DNA of 50,154 nt, taken from assembly GCA_947169185.1 (NCBI GenBank), contig CAMVOS010000018.1, forward strand, positions 1-50,154, in the 5' to 3' direction. How positions within the stretch are numbered: position 1 is the stretch's first letter; the number at the start of each line of letters is the position of its first letter. The notes under the pieces were generated by a model. That model was not told where the DNA came from and did no database searches. It was given only the letters and a program-made list of their open reading frames with translations. The position numbers and the translations under genes are program-made. The DNA comes from an uncultured Prevotella sp. (GTDB lineage Bacteria > Bacteroidota > Bacteroidia > Bacteroidales > Bacteroidaceae). Shown one piece after another: positions 1-5,927 of this stretch.

Positions 1-61
1 TCTTGCCTGCAATCTCCGACTCCGAGGTCTCATTGACCTTACTCAAATACAGTTCAATCAT
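1..61 (-). CDS. 5' end of an unidentified protein, truncated by window edge
   Basis: Only the first 20 codons lie in the window, starting MIELYLSKVNETSESEIAGK on the minus strand. The ATG at 61-59 sits about 80 bases downstream of a good Bacteroidetes promoter on the same strand (-7 box at 151-144), which supports a real start. The fragment is too short to assign a family. The pattern of an early aromatic residue and a GK near residue 20 is loosely like the start of some Bacteroidetes HU-like DNA-binding proteins, but this is only a guess. Confidence 0.5.
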   Translation of the reverse strand, partial: MIELYLSKVNETSESEIAGK

Positions 62-143
62 CTTTTTGTGTGTTTTTAAATGTGAATAAATAGGGTTAAT
101 TAGTGTGTCTCTCAAGGTATTAGATTACCTTTTAAATACACTG

Positions 144-175
144 CAAAGATACGAAATAATTTCCAAATTACCAAA
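144..175 (-). promoter_or_regulatory. Bacteroidetes-type promoter for the truncated minus-strand gene
   Basis: Read on the minus strand, a TATCTTTG -7 box lies at 151-144 and a TTTG -33 box at 175-172, with 20 bases between them, which is the usual spacing. It points at the truncated gene starting at 61 and leaves a leader of about 75 bases with no obvious structure. Confidence 0.65.
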
Positions 176-328
176 TATTTCTGCACTTTTTTTCAAGTTT
201 TTCTTTATTTATTTTTACACAAAAGGGACGGTTCTTTTTGTGTAAAATACCAACCAGTTATTTCGCAATAACAACCTCTTATTTCCGAATACTAACCAGC
301 TATTGTCTGGCAGGATTTTTGTGTTTCG

Positions 329-542
329 TGACAGATGACAGATGACAGTTTCGAAACAACGCCCATCAGCCTCAAAGGTGAGATATTTTATTATCTCTAT
401 TATTATTTATATTAATATTATTATATGTATATATATTTATATATAGTATATATATAGTATAAATATACAATTATAAATAAGTTCAACTTCTTTAACCAGT
501 CCACTACCGCCTTATTTTAAAACTGTCATCTGTCATCTGTCA
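329..542. repeat. MITE-like element with 22-bp perfect terminal inverted repeats and an AT-rich core
   Basis: The left arm (329-350) is TGACAGATGACAGATGACAG plus TT; the right arm (521-542) is its exact reverse complement. Each arm is made of 7-bp units. The 170-base interior is very AT-rich between about 380 and 480, with alternating TATATA runs able to form cruciforms, and has no reading frame. The element fills the gene-free gap between the truncated gene and the antitoxin-like gene. A related element lies at 35692-35854. No target-site duplication is evident by eye. Confidence 0.6.
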
Positions 543-572
543 TTTTCTTCGGTTTAAAAAAGACGGTAAACA

Positions 573-604
573 TTTGGAAGTTTCATGGATAATTTGTATC
601 TTTG
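573..604 (+). promoter_or_regulatory. Promoter of the antitoxin-like gene
   Basis: TTTG at 573-576 and TATCTTTG at 597-604 are separated by 20 bases, a near-ideal Bacteroidetes promoter. It also decides the start of the next gene: an in-frame ATG at 585 lies upstream of the -7 box and cannot be in the transcript, so ATG 627 is used. Confidence 0.75.
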
Positions 605-626
605 CCCTCGGAATAATATTAAACGT

Positions 627-839
627 ATGGAAGCAACTGCATTAAATCCAACCCAGATGCACTTGTTGAAGCTCTTTGCTTTCAACAACAGTGAGGATTA
701 TGCTCGTGAAGTTCAGACGGTACTGACCCGCCATTTTCAGGCGCAACTCGATGCTGAGGCCGATCGTCTTTGGGACGAGGGTATTCTGAATCAGGAAAAG
801 CTTGATGCCATCCGTCAGGAAGATCTTCACGCGAAGTAA
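627..839 (+). CDS. Antitoxin-like small protein (orphan)
   Basis: A 70-residue acidic protein, MEATALNPTQMHLLKLFAFN..., predicted mostly helical. It ends in a charged stretch (LWDEGILNQEKLDAIRQEDLHAK). From memory, small proteins of this type in Prevotella and Bacteroides are encoded just upstream of PIN-domain (COG1569-like) toxins and probably act as their antitoxins; this is not proven here. The start at 627 is chosen because the upstream in-frame ATG at 585 lies before the -7 box. The gene is followed by a 20-codon reading frame that looks like the tail of a PIN toxin, so the toxin seems to be lost. Confidence 0.65.
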   Translation: MEATALNPTQMHLLKLFAFNNSEDYAREVQTVLTRHFQAQLDAEADRLWDEGILNQEKLDAIRQEDLHAK

Positions 840-847
840 ATAGGGAT

Positions 848-910
848 ATGGGTCTTGATTTCCCGAAAGTAGATATCATTAAACTGGATGACATCATCCA
901 GAAACTATAG
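848..910 (+). pseudogene. C-terminal remnant of a PIN-domain toxin
   Basis: A short open frame reads MGLDFPKVDIIKLDDIIQKL and then stops. The pattern 'DFPKVDIIKLDD' resembles the last strand and helix at the C-terminus of COG1569-type PIN toxins, where a 'DFPxVxxxTxxEF' segment is typical. The frame lies 8 bases after the antitoxin-like gene, where the toxin would be expected. The reading is that an internal deletion removed most of the toxin. It could instead be a chance short frame. Confidence 0.4.
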
Positions 911-980
911 AATTGTTGAACCCCTTAAAACCGCAGATGCCTATGGGCTGAGAGAAATATTAAAGGGTTTATGCGATTTT

Positions 981-1013
981 CCTAAGATTTTTTGGAGTCT
1001 TAGGATTTTTTTT
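981..1013 (+). terminator. Intrinsic terminator after the antitoxin/toxin relic
   Basis: CCTAAGA (981-987) pairs with TCTTAGG (998-1004) around a 10-base loop, followed by an eight-T run at 1006-1013. The loop also carries the TTTG (991-994) that serves as -33 element of the next promoter, so termination and new initiation are packed together. Confidence 0.6.
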
Positions 1014-1022
1014 GTATCTTTG
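991..1022 (+). promoter_or_regulatory. Promoter of the structured leader and methyltransferase operon
   Basis: TTTG at 991-994 and TATCTTTG at 1015-1022 are 20 bases apart. Transcription should start near 1028, about 308 bases before the methyltransferase ATG, so the whole structured region is expected to be transcribed. Confidence 0.7.
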
Positions 1023-1027
1023 CCAAC

Positions 1028-1284
1028 GGTTCGGGGAGAAATCCGGACTAACAGAAAAGCATTCGCTATTATTTCGCGTTCAGCCAAAAGCCTCGGAAAC
1101 TTATTGGGAATAAAACGCAACGAGATAATACGTGGTGAGGTGTTTCTGTATGGAATACCTTGTCAGTTGAATAATAAAGAATGCAACACACTTAGGTGTG
1201 GTGCATACTTGTAAAGACTGACCGGGGTTTCCATCCGAGGCTGCCTCGAAGCTGAACGCAAAAGGTGCATCACACTTTTTGCGT
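1028..1284 (+). ncRNA. Structured RNA, leader or independent, with nested and alternative stems
   Basis: Long-range stems are visible by eye. GCGTTCAGC (1076-1084) pairs with GCTGAACGC (1251-1259). Inside it AGCCTCGG (1089-1096) pairs with CCGAGGCT (1235-1242) and continues as AAAC (1097-1100) with GTTT (1227-1230). Inside that GTCAGT (1162-1167) pairs with ACTGAC (1217-1222), enclosing a hairpin 1182-1205 (CACAC with GTGTG, TGCA with TGCA). A further hairpin at 1257-1283 (arms about CGCAAAAGGTG and CACACTTTTTGCG) overlaps the outermost stem. GTGTGGTGCA (1196-1205) can also pair with TGCATCACAC (1266-1275). No convincing frame covers the region. It is not an RNA family I recognise. Confidence 0.6.
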
Positions 1285-1335
1285 CTTGGCGTGATTGATA
1301 GTAAGTGCTGATAATAAACCTATCAATTACAAATT

Positions 1336-2466
1336 ATGGCAAATACTAACTTGGCAAATGCGAAAACGGCGAAGAACGATGAGTTCTATACGCAGTACGT
1401 GGATATCCAGAAGGAGATGAACGCCTACTTAGAGTTTGATCCAGATGTGTTCCGCGGTAAGACGGTTCTATTGCCTTGTGACGACCCTGAGTGGAGCAAC
1501 TTTACTAAGTTCTTTGCTCAGAACTTTCAGTTGTTTGGATTGAAAAAACTGATTTCTACCAGCTATGCTCCAGAAAGCAAGAAGTATAATTTGCCGTACC
1601 AACCAACGCTTTTTGAGACACAACAGCCTTACTTCAATCCTGACAAGAGCAAGACGAATGGAAAGATATTCGTCTTAACCCATGATGTGACTGGCGATAA
1701 TCGCATAGACATAAACGATCTGGAATGGCAGTACCTGGAGGGGGATGGTGATTTTCGCAGTAAAGAAGTAACTACACTCCGTGACGAGGCCGATATCATC
1801 GTAACTAATCCACCGTTTTCGTTGTTCCGAGAGTTTGTGGTTTGGCTGATTGATTCAGGTAAGCAGTTTGCAATAATAGGCAACGTTAATGCCATTTCGT
1901 ATAAAGAAGTTTTCCCTTTGATTAAAGATAACAAGATGTGGATGGGTGTTAGTATTCATAGCGGTGACCGTGAATTTGGAGTACCTGACACGTACCCACT
2001 TGAAGCATCGGGGTGGCGCATAGACGACAATGGCAATAAATATATACGTGTAAAGGGTGTGCGCTGGTTTACAAACATCGACCATGGACGACGTCACGAA
2101 CCGATGCAACTAATGACGATGACAGAAAACTTCAAGCATAGCAAGCATAAAGAGATTAGAGGTCAGAAAGATTACATACATTATGCAAATTATGATGCTA
2201 TAGACATTCCATATACTGATGCTATCCCCTCTGATTACAATGGTGCAATGGGGGTTCCTATTACATTCCTTGATAAGTATTGCCCTGAACAGTTTGAGAT
2301 TCTCGGCCATCCTCACGGAGACTATGGTTTAGAATTAGGACTGAAACCATATCCTCGCGAATTGAAGGAATTTAATAAAGGGCTACGTGATGGAGATTTA
2401 TATTATATGAAGGACGGCAAGCCCGAACTACCATATCGTAGAATACTAATCCGCAAAAAGCAATAA
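1336..2466 (+). CDS. EcoRI-family adenine-specific DNA methyltransferase
   Basis: A 376-residue protein of the EcoRI-methylase family (Pfam EcoRI_methylase type). These enzymes transfer a methyl group from S-adenosylmethionine to the N6 of adenine in DNA. The catalytic motif IVTNPPFSLFREF sits near residues 155-167, and the early KNDEFYTQYVDIQKEMNAY segment and the segment VLLPCDDPEWSNF are typical of the family. Length agrees with EcoRI-type enzymes. The next gene, a DUF262/HNH nuclease, starts 3 bases after the stop, so the two are surely cotranscribed and form a probable modification plus restriction pair. A structured leader of about 300 bases precedes the gene. No partner resembling EcoRI endonuclease itself is present. 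Confidence 0.9.
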   Translation: MANTNLANAKTAKNDEFYTQYVDIQKEMNAYLEFDPDVFRGKTVLLPCDDPEWSNFTKFFAQNFQLFGLKKLISTSYAPESKKYNLPYQPTLFETQQPYFNPDKSKTNGKIFVLTHDVTGDNRIDINDLEWQYLEGDGDFRSKEVTTLRDEADIIVTNPPFSLFREFVVWLIDSGKQFAIIGNVNAISYKEVFPLIKDNKMWMGVSIHSGDREFGVPDTYPLEASGWRIDDNGNKYIRVKGVRWFTNIDHGRRHEPMQLMTMTENFKHSKHKEIRGQKDYIHYANYDAIDIPYTDAIPSDYNGAMGVPITFLDKYCPEQFEILGHPHGDYGLELGLKPYPRELKEFNKGLRDGDLYYMKDGKPELPYRRILIRKKQ

Positions 2467-2469
2467 CTT

Positions 2470-3639
2470 ATGAAGACAGAACTAAAGATATATACCGTTG
2501 AGGAGATATGCGACGGATTTGAGTACAACGAACTGGAGGGCAAAGGCCTTTATGGTTTGTCTGGTCAATTGACTATTCAGCCAGAATATCAGCGAAACTA
2601 CATCTATGCTGATGGTAAGAAGGACGTTGCTGTTATAGAGTCCGTTCTGAAGGGCTATCCCTTGGGACTCATATACTTTAATCGTAAGGAAGATGGCAGG
2701 CTGGAGGTGCTTGATGGTCAGCAGCGCATAACGTCGCTTGGCCGTTTCCTGAAGAATAAGTTCGCTGTGAAGATAAATGGTTTAGAGCAAATCTTTGATG
2801 GTCTGAACGAAGGGCAAGAGCAAAAGATTCTGAAAACACAGCTGCTGGTCTATATCTGTGAGGGCGAAGGCGAACATGCGGAAGAGGAAATCAAGGAGTG
2901 GTTCAAGACTATCAACATTGCCGGTATTCCACTAAACGAACAGGAGGAGTTGAATGCCATCTACTCTGGCCCATTTGTAACGTTGTGCAAAGCAGAGTTT
3001 TCTAACTCACAGAATGCTAATATTCAACGCTGGGAGAGTTTCGTGAAAGGACCAGCTAATCGTCAGCAATTCCTGGCTACTGCTCTGAAATGGGTGAGCA
3101 AGAGTAATGTTGATGGCTATATGAGTACACATCGTATGGACACGAATATCAATGAGATAAAGACTTACTTCAATACCGTCATAGATTGGGCAGACAATAT
3201 CTTCAACGACATCTATCCAGAGATGCAAGGCTTAAACTGGGGTGAGCTCTATGAGCGATTCCATGCTAATGCTTATAACCACAACGAGGTGTCGGCAAAG
3301 GTGGCGGAGCTATTCCAAGATGACTTCGTGTCAGACCACAAAGGTATCTTTGAATATGTACTCGGTGGTTGTCTGGATACTCGTCTACTGAATGTCCGAC
3401 TCTTCGACAAACCCACTATGCGTAAGGTGTATGAACAGCAGACGGCTCAAGCTAAGGCAGAGAACAAGTCGAATTGTCCATACTGTGCTATCGGTCACGA
3501 TCAGAATGCCCACCGTATTTGGAAGATAGAAGAAATGGATGCCGACCACGTGACAGCTTGGAGCAAAGGCGGTGCAACTGACATCGAAAACTGCCAGATG
3601 CTGTGCAAGACGCATAACAGAGCAAAAGGGAACAGATAA
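2470..3639 (+). CDS. DUF262 and HNH endonuclease domain protein
   Basis: A 389-residue protein with two parts. The N-terminal part (about residues 30-190) is a DUF262/GmrSD-N-like domain with IQPEYQRNY and the hallmark LEVLDGQQRITSL, a ParB/DndB-like nucleotide-binding motif. The C-terminal part (about 335-389) is an HNH nuclease with CPYC, a central DADHVTAWSKGG and CQMLCKTHNRAKGNR, so zinc-binding cysteines and the catalytic His and Asn are intact. Related DUF262/HNH proteins (GmrSD, SspE) cut foreign DNA and often need NTP. Here it is coupled to an EcoRI-type methylase, which suggests that it spares methylated host DNA, or reads the methyl mark. That is inference. Confidence 0.85.
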   Translation: MKTELKIYTVEEICDGFEYNELEGKGLYGLSGQLTIQPEYQRNYIYADGKKDVAVIESVLKGYPLGLIYFNRKEDGRLEVLDGQQRITSLGRFLKNKFAVKINGLEQIFDGLNEGQEQKILKTQLLVYICEGEGEHAEEEIKEWFKTINIAGIPLNEQEELNAIYSGPFVTLCKAEFSNSQNANIQRWESFVKGPANRQQFLATALKWVSKSNVDGYMSTHRMDTNINEIKTYFNTVIDWADNIFNDIYPEMQGLNWGELYERFHANAYNHNEVSAKVAELFQDDFVSDHKGIFEYVLGGCLDTRLLNVRLFDKPTMRKVYEQQTAQAKAENKSNCPYCAIGHDQNAHRIWKIEEMDADHVTAWSKGGATDIENCQMLCKTHNRAKGNR

Positions 3640-3657
3640 TTTAAAATAAAAAAAGCT

Positions 3658-4215
3658 ATGAAGAAATTACTATTATTATCAATGCTTCTGGTTGTGATGA
3701 CAGCCACGGCGCAAGACATTCAGTTTAATGCTGAAGGATGCTATGAAGTCAAGAAAGTTGTGATGGCTGAAGGCATAAAGGCCGGTACGCTTTACACCCG
3801 AGCACTCGAAGCACTGAGTGATTGGGCAGGTAGTCAAAATAAGACTAAGGCCAATATTGACGTACAGGACAAAGATGAAGGGTTGGTTGTGTACAAAGGC
3901 AAGCTCTATCTGGGTTACGGTAAACAGAATATGTTATACGGTTGGGAAACTTTTGCTGACTTCACCTTGAAGGTTAGATGTAAGGACGGCAAGGCACAGC
4001 TAACAATGGTCGTGCCGTCATTGTCATATTATTGGACTGCAGACAATACGGAATACTCAGCACCCATCAATGAACTGCTGCCTGAATATCGCCATAAGGC
4101 AAAAATGCTTGTCAAAAAGGCATCTATCGCACTGGCCCCTAAAGTTCCTGAAGAGGTCGAAAAAGTAATAACTCTAATTGGTGGCAAGATGACGGCTGCT
4201 GAGGATGATTTTTAA
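3658..4215 (+). CDS. Secreted DUF4468-like protein (TBP-like fold)
   Basis: A 185-residue protein with a Sec signal peptide (MKKLLLLSMLLVVMTATAQ, cleavage near residue 19). The body, with VVYKGKLYLGYGKQN, FADFTLKVRCKDGKAQLTM and the helix-rich tail, resembles Bacteroidetes DUF4468 'TBP-like fold' proteins, which are predicted periplasmic or outer-membrane-associated proteins of unknown role. It follows the nuclease gene by 18 bases, so it may be read from the same transcript, although no direct role in restriction is apparent. Function unknown. Confidence 0.65.
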   Translation: MKKLLLLSMLLVVMTATAQDIQFNAEGCYEVKKVVMAEGIKAGTLYTRALEALSDWAGSQNKTKANIDVQDKDEGLVVYKGKLYLGYGKQNMLYGWETFADFTLKVRCKDGKAQLTMVVPSLSYYWTADNTEYSAPINELLPEYRHKAKMLVKKASIALAPKVPEEVEKVITLIGGKMTAAEDDF

Positions 4216-4243
4216 ATTTATTACTATTCAAACATTTACGACT

Positions 4244-4618
4244 ATGGATAAAGAGAAAGAACTGATTGATGAGATGAAGGATATATTATCGGACCCATCA
4301 ATAGATTTGAAAGATTGTCTATTAGACCCATCAAAAGACTATCGACAGACATTAACAATGTGGCGCGTGGACAATCACGGGAATCTGATATGGGTGAAAG
4401 ATAAATACGGGAACAACAAGTCATTCTACGTCATCGAAAAGAAAGAACTGATTGATGAAGATTGGCTGACACACATGCGTGGTAAGTTGGATGCCGCTGA
4501 TTTTGGTGAATTTGCATGTGCTTACTTTAAGGCATGTGAAATGGCCGGTATTAAAGAACTGAAGGTAACGTTGCGTGGAGAGTTCAACCGTTCTTTCAAA
4601 TTCGCTGATGAAGAGTGA
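4244..4618 (+). CDS. Hypothetical cytoplasmic protein
   Basis: A 124-residue acidic protein, MDKEKELIDEMKDILSDPS..., not recognised. It has no signal peptide or membrane segment. The frame is open from 4205, inside the previous gene, but ATG 4244 is the first methionine after that gene's stop and gives a typical charged N-terminus. The segment ADFGEFACAYFKACEMAGIKELKVTLRGEFNRSF near the C-terminus looks like an alpha-beta fold. It ends the transcription unit: a hairpin (4659-4681) and a heptamer repeat follow. Confidence 0.65.
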   Translation: MDKEKELIDEMKDILSDPSIDLKDCLLDPSKDYRQTLTMWRVDNHGNLIWVKDKYGNNKSFYVIEKKELIDEDWLTHMRGKLDAADFGEFACAYFKACEMAGIKELKVTLRGEFNRSFKFADEE

Positions 4619-4658
4619 GCTTTTCTTGAGTTAAACAGCTGAGTCACTATTGTTTAAG

Positions 4659-4681
4659 TTACCTCCTTTTTAGGGAGGTAA
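4659..4681 (+). terminator. Hairpin after the restriction-type gene cluster
   Basis: TTACCTCC (4659-4666) pairs with GGGAGGTAA (4673-4681) around a short TTTTTA loop. There is no U-run after the stem, so it may be an RNA-end-stabilising hairpin or a weak terminator rather than a standard intrinsic one. Confidence 0.4.
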
Positions 4682-4686
4682 AACGG

Positions 4687-4708
4687 TGACAAATGACAGA
4701 TGACAGTT
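4687..4708 (+). repeat. Heptamer repeat array (TGACAGA family)
   Basis: Three 7-bp units, TGACAAA-TGACAGA-TGACAGT plus T, matching the arm of the inverted-repeat element at 329-350 except for one base. It stands directly after the hairpin at the end of the methyltransferase/nuclease cluster. No inverted partner was found nearby. Confidence 0.6.
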
Positions 4709-4771
4709 ATAGAATAGTACGTAGATGTAATTGATTTAAATCAACTACAGCTTTAAAAACTGTTAATTAAA

Positions 4772-4802
4772 TTGTTTGCTTCAACGAAAAGTTGTACCTT
4801 TG
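4772..4802 (+). promoter_or_regulatory. Promoter of a short untranslated transcript
   Basis: TTG at 4772-4774 and TACCTTTG at 4795-4802 are 20 bases apart. No reading frame of any length follows before an intrinsic terminator at 4833-4866. Confidence 0.6.
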
Positions 4803-4807
4803 CGGAC

Positions 4808-4866
4808 GGAAAGGGGTGCAAGTTAGTGTGGGGGGGAGCCGATGAGGTTCCCCTCTCTTTTTGTTT
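4808..4866 (+). ncRNA. Candidate small RNA of about 55-60 nt
   Basis: Transcription from the promoter at 4772-4802 should begin near 4808. It would run through a G-rich segment and end at the hairpin GGGGAGCC (4833-4840) / GGTTCCCC (4846-4853) with loop GATGA. The tail is rich in U (4855-4866). A second pairing is possible between GTGGGGG (about 4828-4834) and CCCCCAC (about 4868-4874), so termination could be conditional. No coding frame is seen. It could be a free sRNA or an attenuated leader of the cassette downstream. Confidence 0.5.
4833..4866 (+). terminator. Intrinsic terminator of the short transcript
   Basis: An 8-bp G/C-rich stem with one G-U pair, a 5-base loop and a following pyrimidine/T tract (CTCTCTTTTTGTTTT). 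Confidence 0.65.
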
Positions 4867-4908
4867 TACCCCCACCACAAAATCATCATCTTTTATCCGG
4901 AGAGGGTT

Positions 4909-4978
4909 TATGCGCGCGATATTATAGTATACTATAGTTATAATACTTATATTATAACACTATATACTACGCGCATGT
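4909..4978. repeat. AT-rich segment bounded by ATGCGCG / CGCGCAT inverted arms
   Basis: ATGCGCG at about 4910-4916 and CGCGCAT at about 4971-4977 are inverted copies enclosing about 54 bases of almost pure A/T with short inner palindromes (AGTATACTATAG and similar). The architecture resembles the cores of the inverted-repeat elements at 329-542 and 35692-35854. No gene is present between 4619 and 5198. Confidence 0.5.
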
Positions 4979-5043
4979 TATTATTATATGGCATCCCATT
5001 TTCTTAATTGTTTGGGGAAATAGTGTCCTCTCGCAAATCCTCT

Positions 5044-5075
5044 TTGTTGTTACAGTTTTAAATAGGTAACAACAA
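5044..5075. promoter_or_regulatory. 10-bp perfect inverted repeat upstream of the 5199 promoter
   Basis: TTGTTGTTAC (5044-5053) and GTAACAACAA (5066-5075) are separated by 12 bases and end 14 bases before the -33 element. This position fits an operator for a dimeric regulator. Because TTTTT follows directly, it could instead work as an AT-rich terminator insulating the promoter. Confidence 0.4.
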
Positions 5076-5089
5076 TTTTTCATCTGCCC

Positions 5090-5120
5090 TTGACAGCAAT
5101 TTCAAAAAGCAGTACCTTTG
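5090..5120 (+). promoter_or_regulatory. Promoter of the 5199 gene
   Basis: TTG at 5090-5092 and TACCTTTG at 5113-5120, 20 bases apart. The leader of about 70 bases contains a small hairpin with AGCGA and TCGCT arms near 5166-5189. Confidence 0.65.
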
Positions 5121-5198
5121 TAAAAGGTCTGGTAAACCCCTGCACGTGAATTCTCGGAGTTTCGTAGCGATTGCACTAATTGCGTCGCTTCGAAACAA

Positions 5199-5609
5199 AT
5201 GACAAAGAAAAATAAAAAGAAGCAGTGTAGGACAGCTAAACAGTCCAAGCAGGAGTTTACAGCAAAAACTCGAGTGTATGATCTTTTAAAGAAGGAGTTC
5301 CACGAAGAACTTAGGGTCTTGATAGATAATATCAGACCTTATATTCGTGATGGGGATGCAAACGACTGGAAACATCTCAGATACTTTGATTATGATGTTG
5401 AGACCATCAGCAAGCGCGAATTCGTATTCAAAATTGCTGAGTTTCTACATGCTATAGGGAAAGGCAATGGTTTAAAGTGTAAGATGTCAGTTTTCATCCG
5501 ATTTCTTGCTTCAAATGAACACAGCAATTTTGGTCTAAAGTACAGATCGCTTAACACTCAAATATACAGGATGTTAGAATATCTCGAAGGCAAAGAAAAA
5601 GGAGTTTAA
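5199..5609 (+). CDS. Hypothetical basic protein, first gene of the primase cassette
   Basis: A 136-residue protein with a very basic N-terminus (MTKKNKKKQCRTAKQSKQ), consistent with nucleic-acid binding. The rest is predicted helical; the end, VFIRFLASNEHSNFGLKYRSLNTQIYRMLEYLEGKEK, has the look of a helix-turn-helix-like or RteC-like tail seen in Bacteroidetes mobile-element proteins, but I do not recognise the family. Its promoter (5090-5120) has a perfect inverted repeat just upstream, which could be its own operator. Two more small genes and a large primase/helicase-like gene follow on the same strand. Confidence 0.65.
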   Translation: MTKKNKKKQCRTAKQSKQEFTAKTRVYDLLKKEFHEELRVLIDNIRPYIRDGDANDWKHLRYFDYDVETISKREFVFKIAEFLHAIGKGNGLKCKMSVFIRFLASNEHSNFGLKYRSLNTQIYRMLEYLEGKEKGV

Positions 5610-5636
5610 AAGTTGTAGCACAAAAAAGTATCAAAA

Positions 5637-5652
5637 TTATAAACGTTTATAA
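5637..5652. promoter_or_regulatory. 16-bp perfect palindrome
   Basis: TTATAAACGTTTATAA reads the same on both strands. It lies in the gap between the 5199 gene and the next putative promoter (-7 TACCTTTG at 5703-5710), about 50 bases upstream of it. Size and symmetry fit a regulator binding site, although AT-rich palindromes also arise by chance. Confidence 0.35.
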
Positions 5653-5702
5653 ATCAGATAGTTGCAAATACTAAAGAATATACAACGTATTATTTTTTTG
5701 AT

Positions 5703-5710
5703 TACCTTTG
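5703..5710 (+). promoter_or_regulatory. Putative -7 box upstream of 5728/5928 genes
   Basis: TACCTTTG matches the Bacteroidetes -7 consensus. No TTTG stands at the ideal distance, so the promoter is weaker than others in the window or needs an activator. Confidence 0.45.
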
Positions 5711-5727
5711 CAACGAGCAATTCAGAA

Positions 5728-5919
5728 ATGGATTTGACTCAAACGTTCTTTTATAGTTCTGAAACATTAAGTTGGCGTGACGACGCCAAAGTGATACGGT
5801 TTCTGTTTGTGAAAATCGAGACCGACTCTCTTGAAAGCAGCGAGGCCAATACGGAAAGGTCAGCTGGATTTCCAGGCCTCAAAGCTATACGATATATTTT
5901 TTTGATTTCATCATATTGA
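5728..5919 (+). CDS. Possible small protein, 63 residues
   Basis: An open frame beginning MDLTQTFFYSSETLSWRDDAKVIRF... starts 17 bases after the -7 box at 5703-5710 and ends 8 bases before the next gene, so it fits neatly in the unit. No family is recognised and the last third (LKAIRYIFLISSY) is unlike a typical soluble protein. The same DNA could be an untranslated leader: a GGCGT/ACGCC hairpin lies at about 5773-5786. Confidence 0.35.
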   Translation: MDLTQTFFYSSETLSWRDDAKVIRFLFVKIETDSLESSEANTERSAGFPGLKAIRYIFLISSY

Positions 5920-5927
5920 TAAGATAT

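Noticed and set aside
329..542. Repeats considered as a CRISPR array
   Set aside because: Units are 7 bp and contiguous, with no spacers of regular size and no cas genes.
888..1214. 108-codon frame over the structured RNA
   Set aside because: It crosses the terminator at 981-1013 and the promoter at 991-1022, and its translation has no family features; the region is better explained as RNA.
1028..1284. RNase P RNA or 6S RNA
   Set aside because: The conserved RNase P segments (such as GAGGAAAGUCC and ACAGA-type P4 parts) and a single long 6S-like rod with central bubble are not seen.
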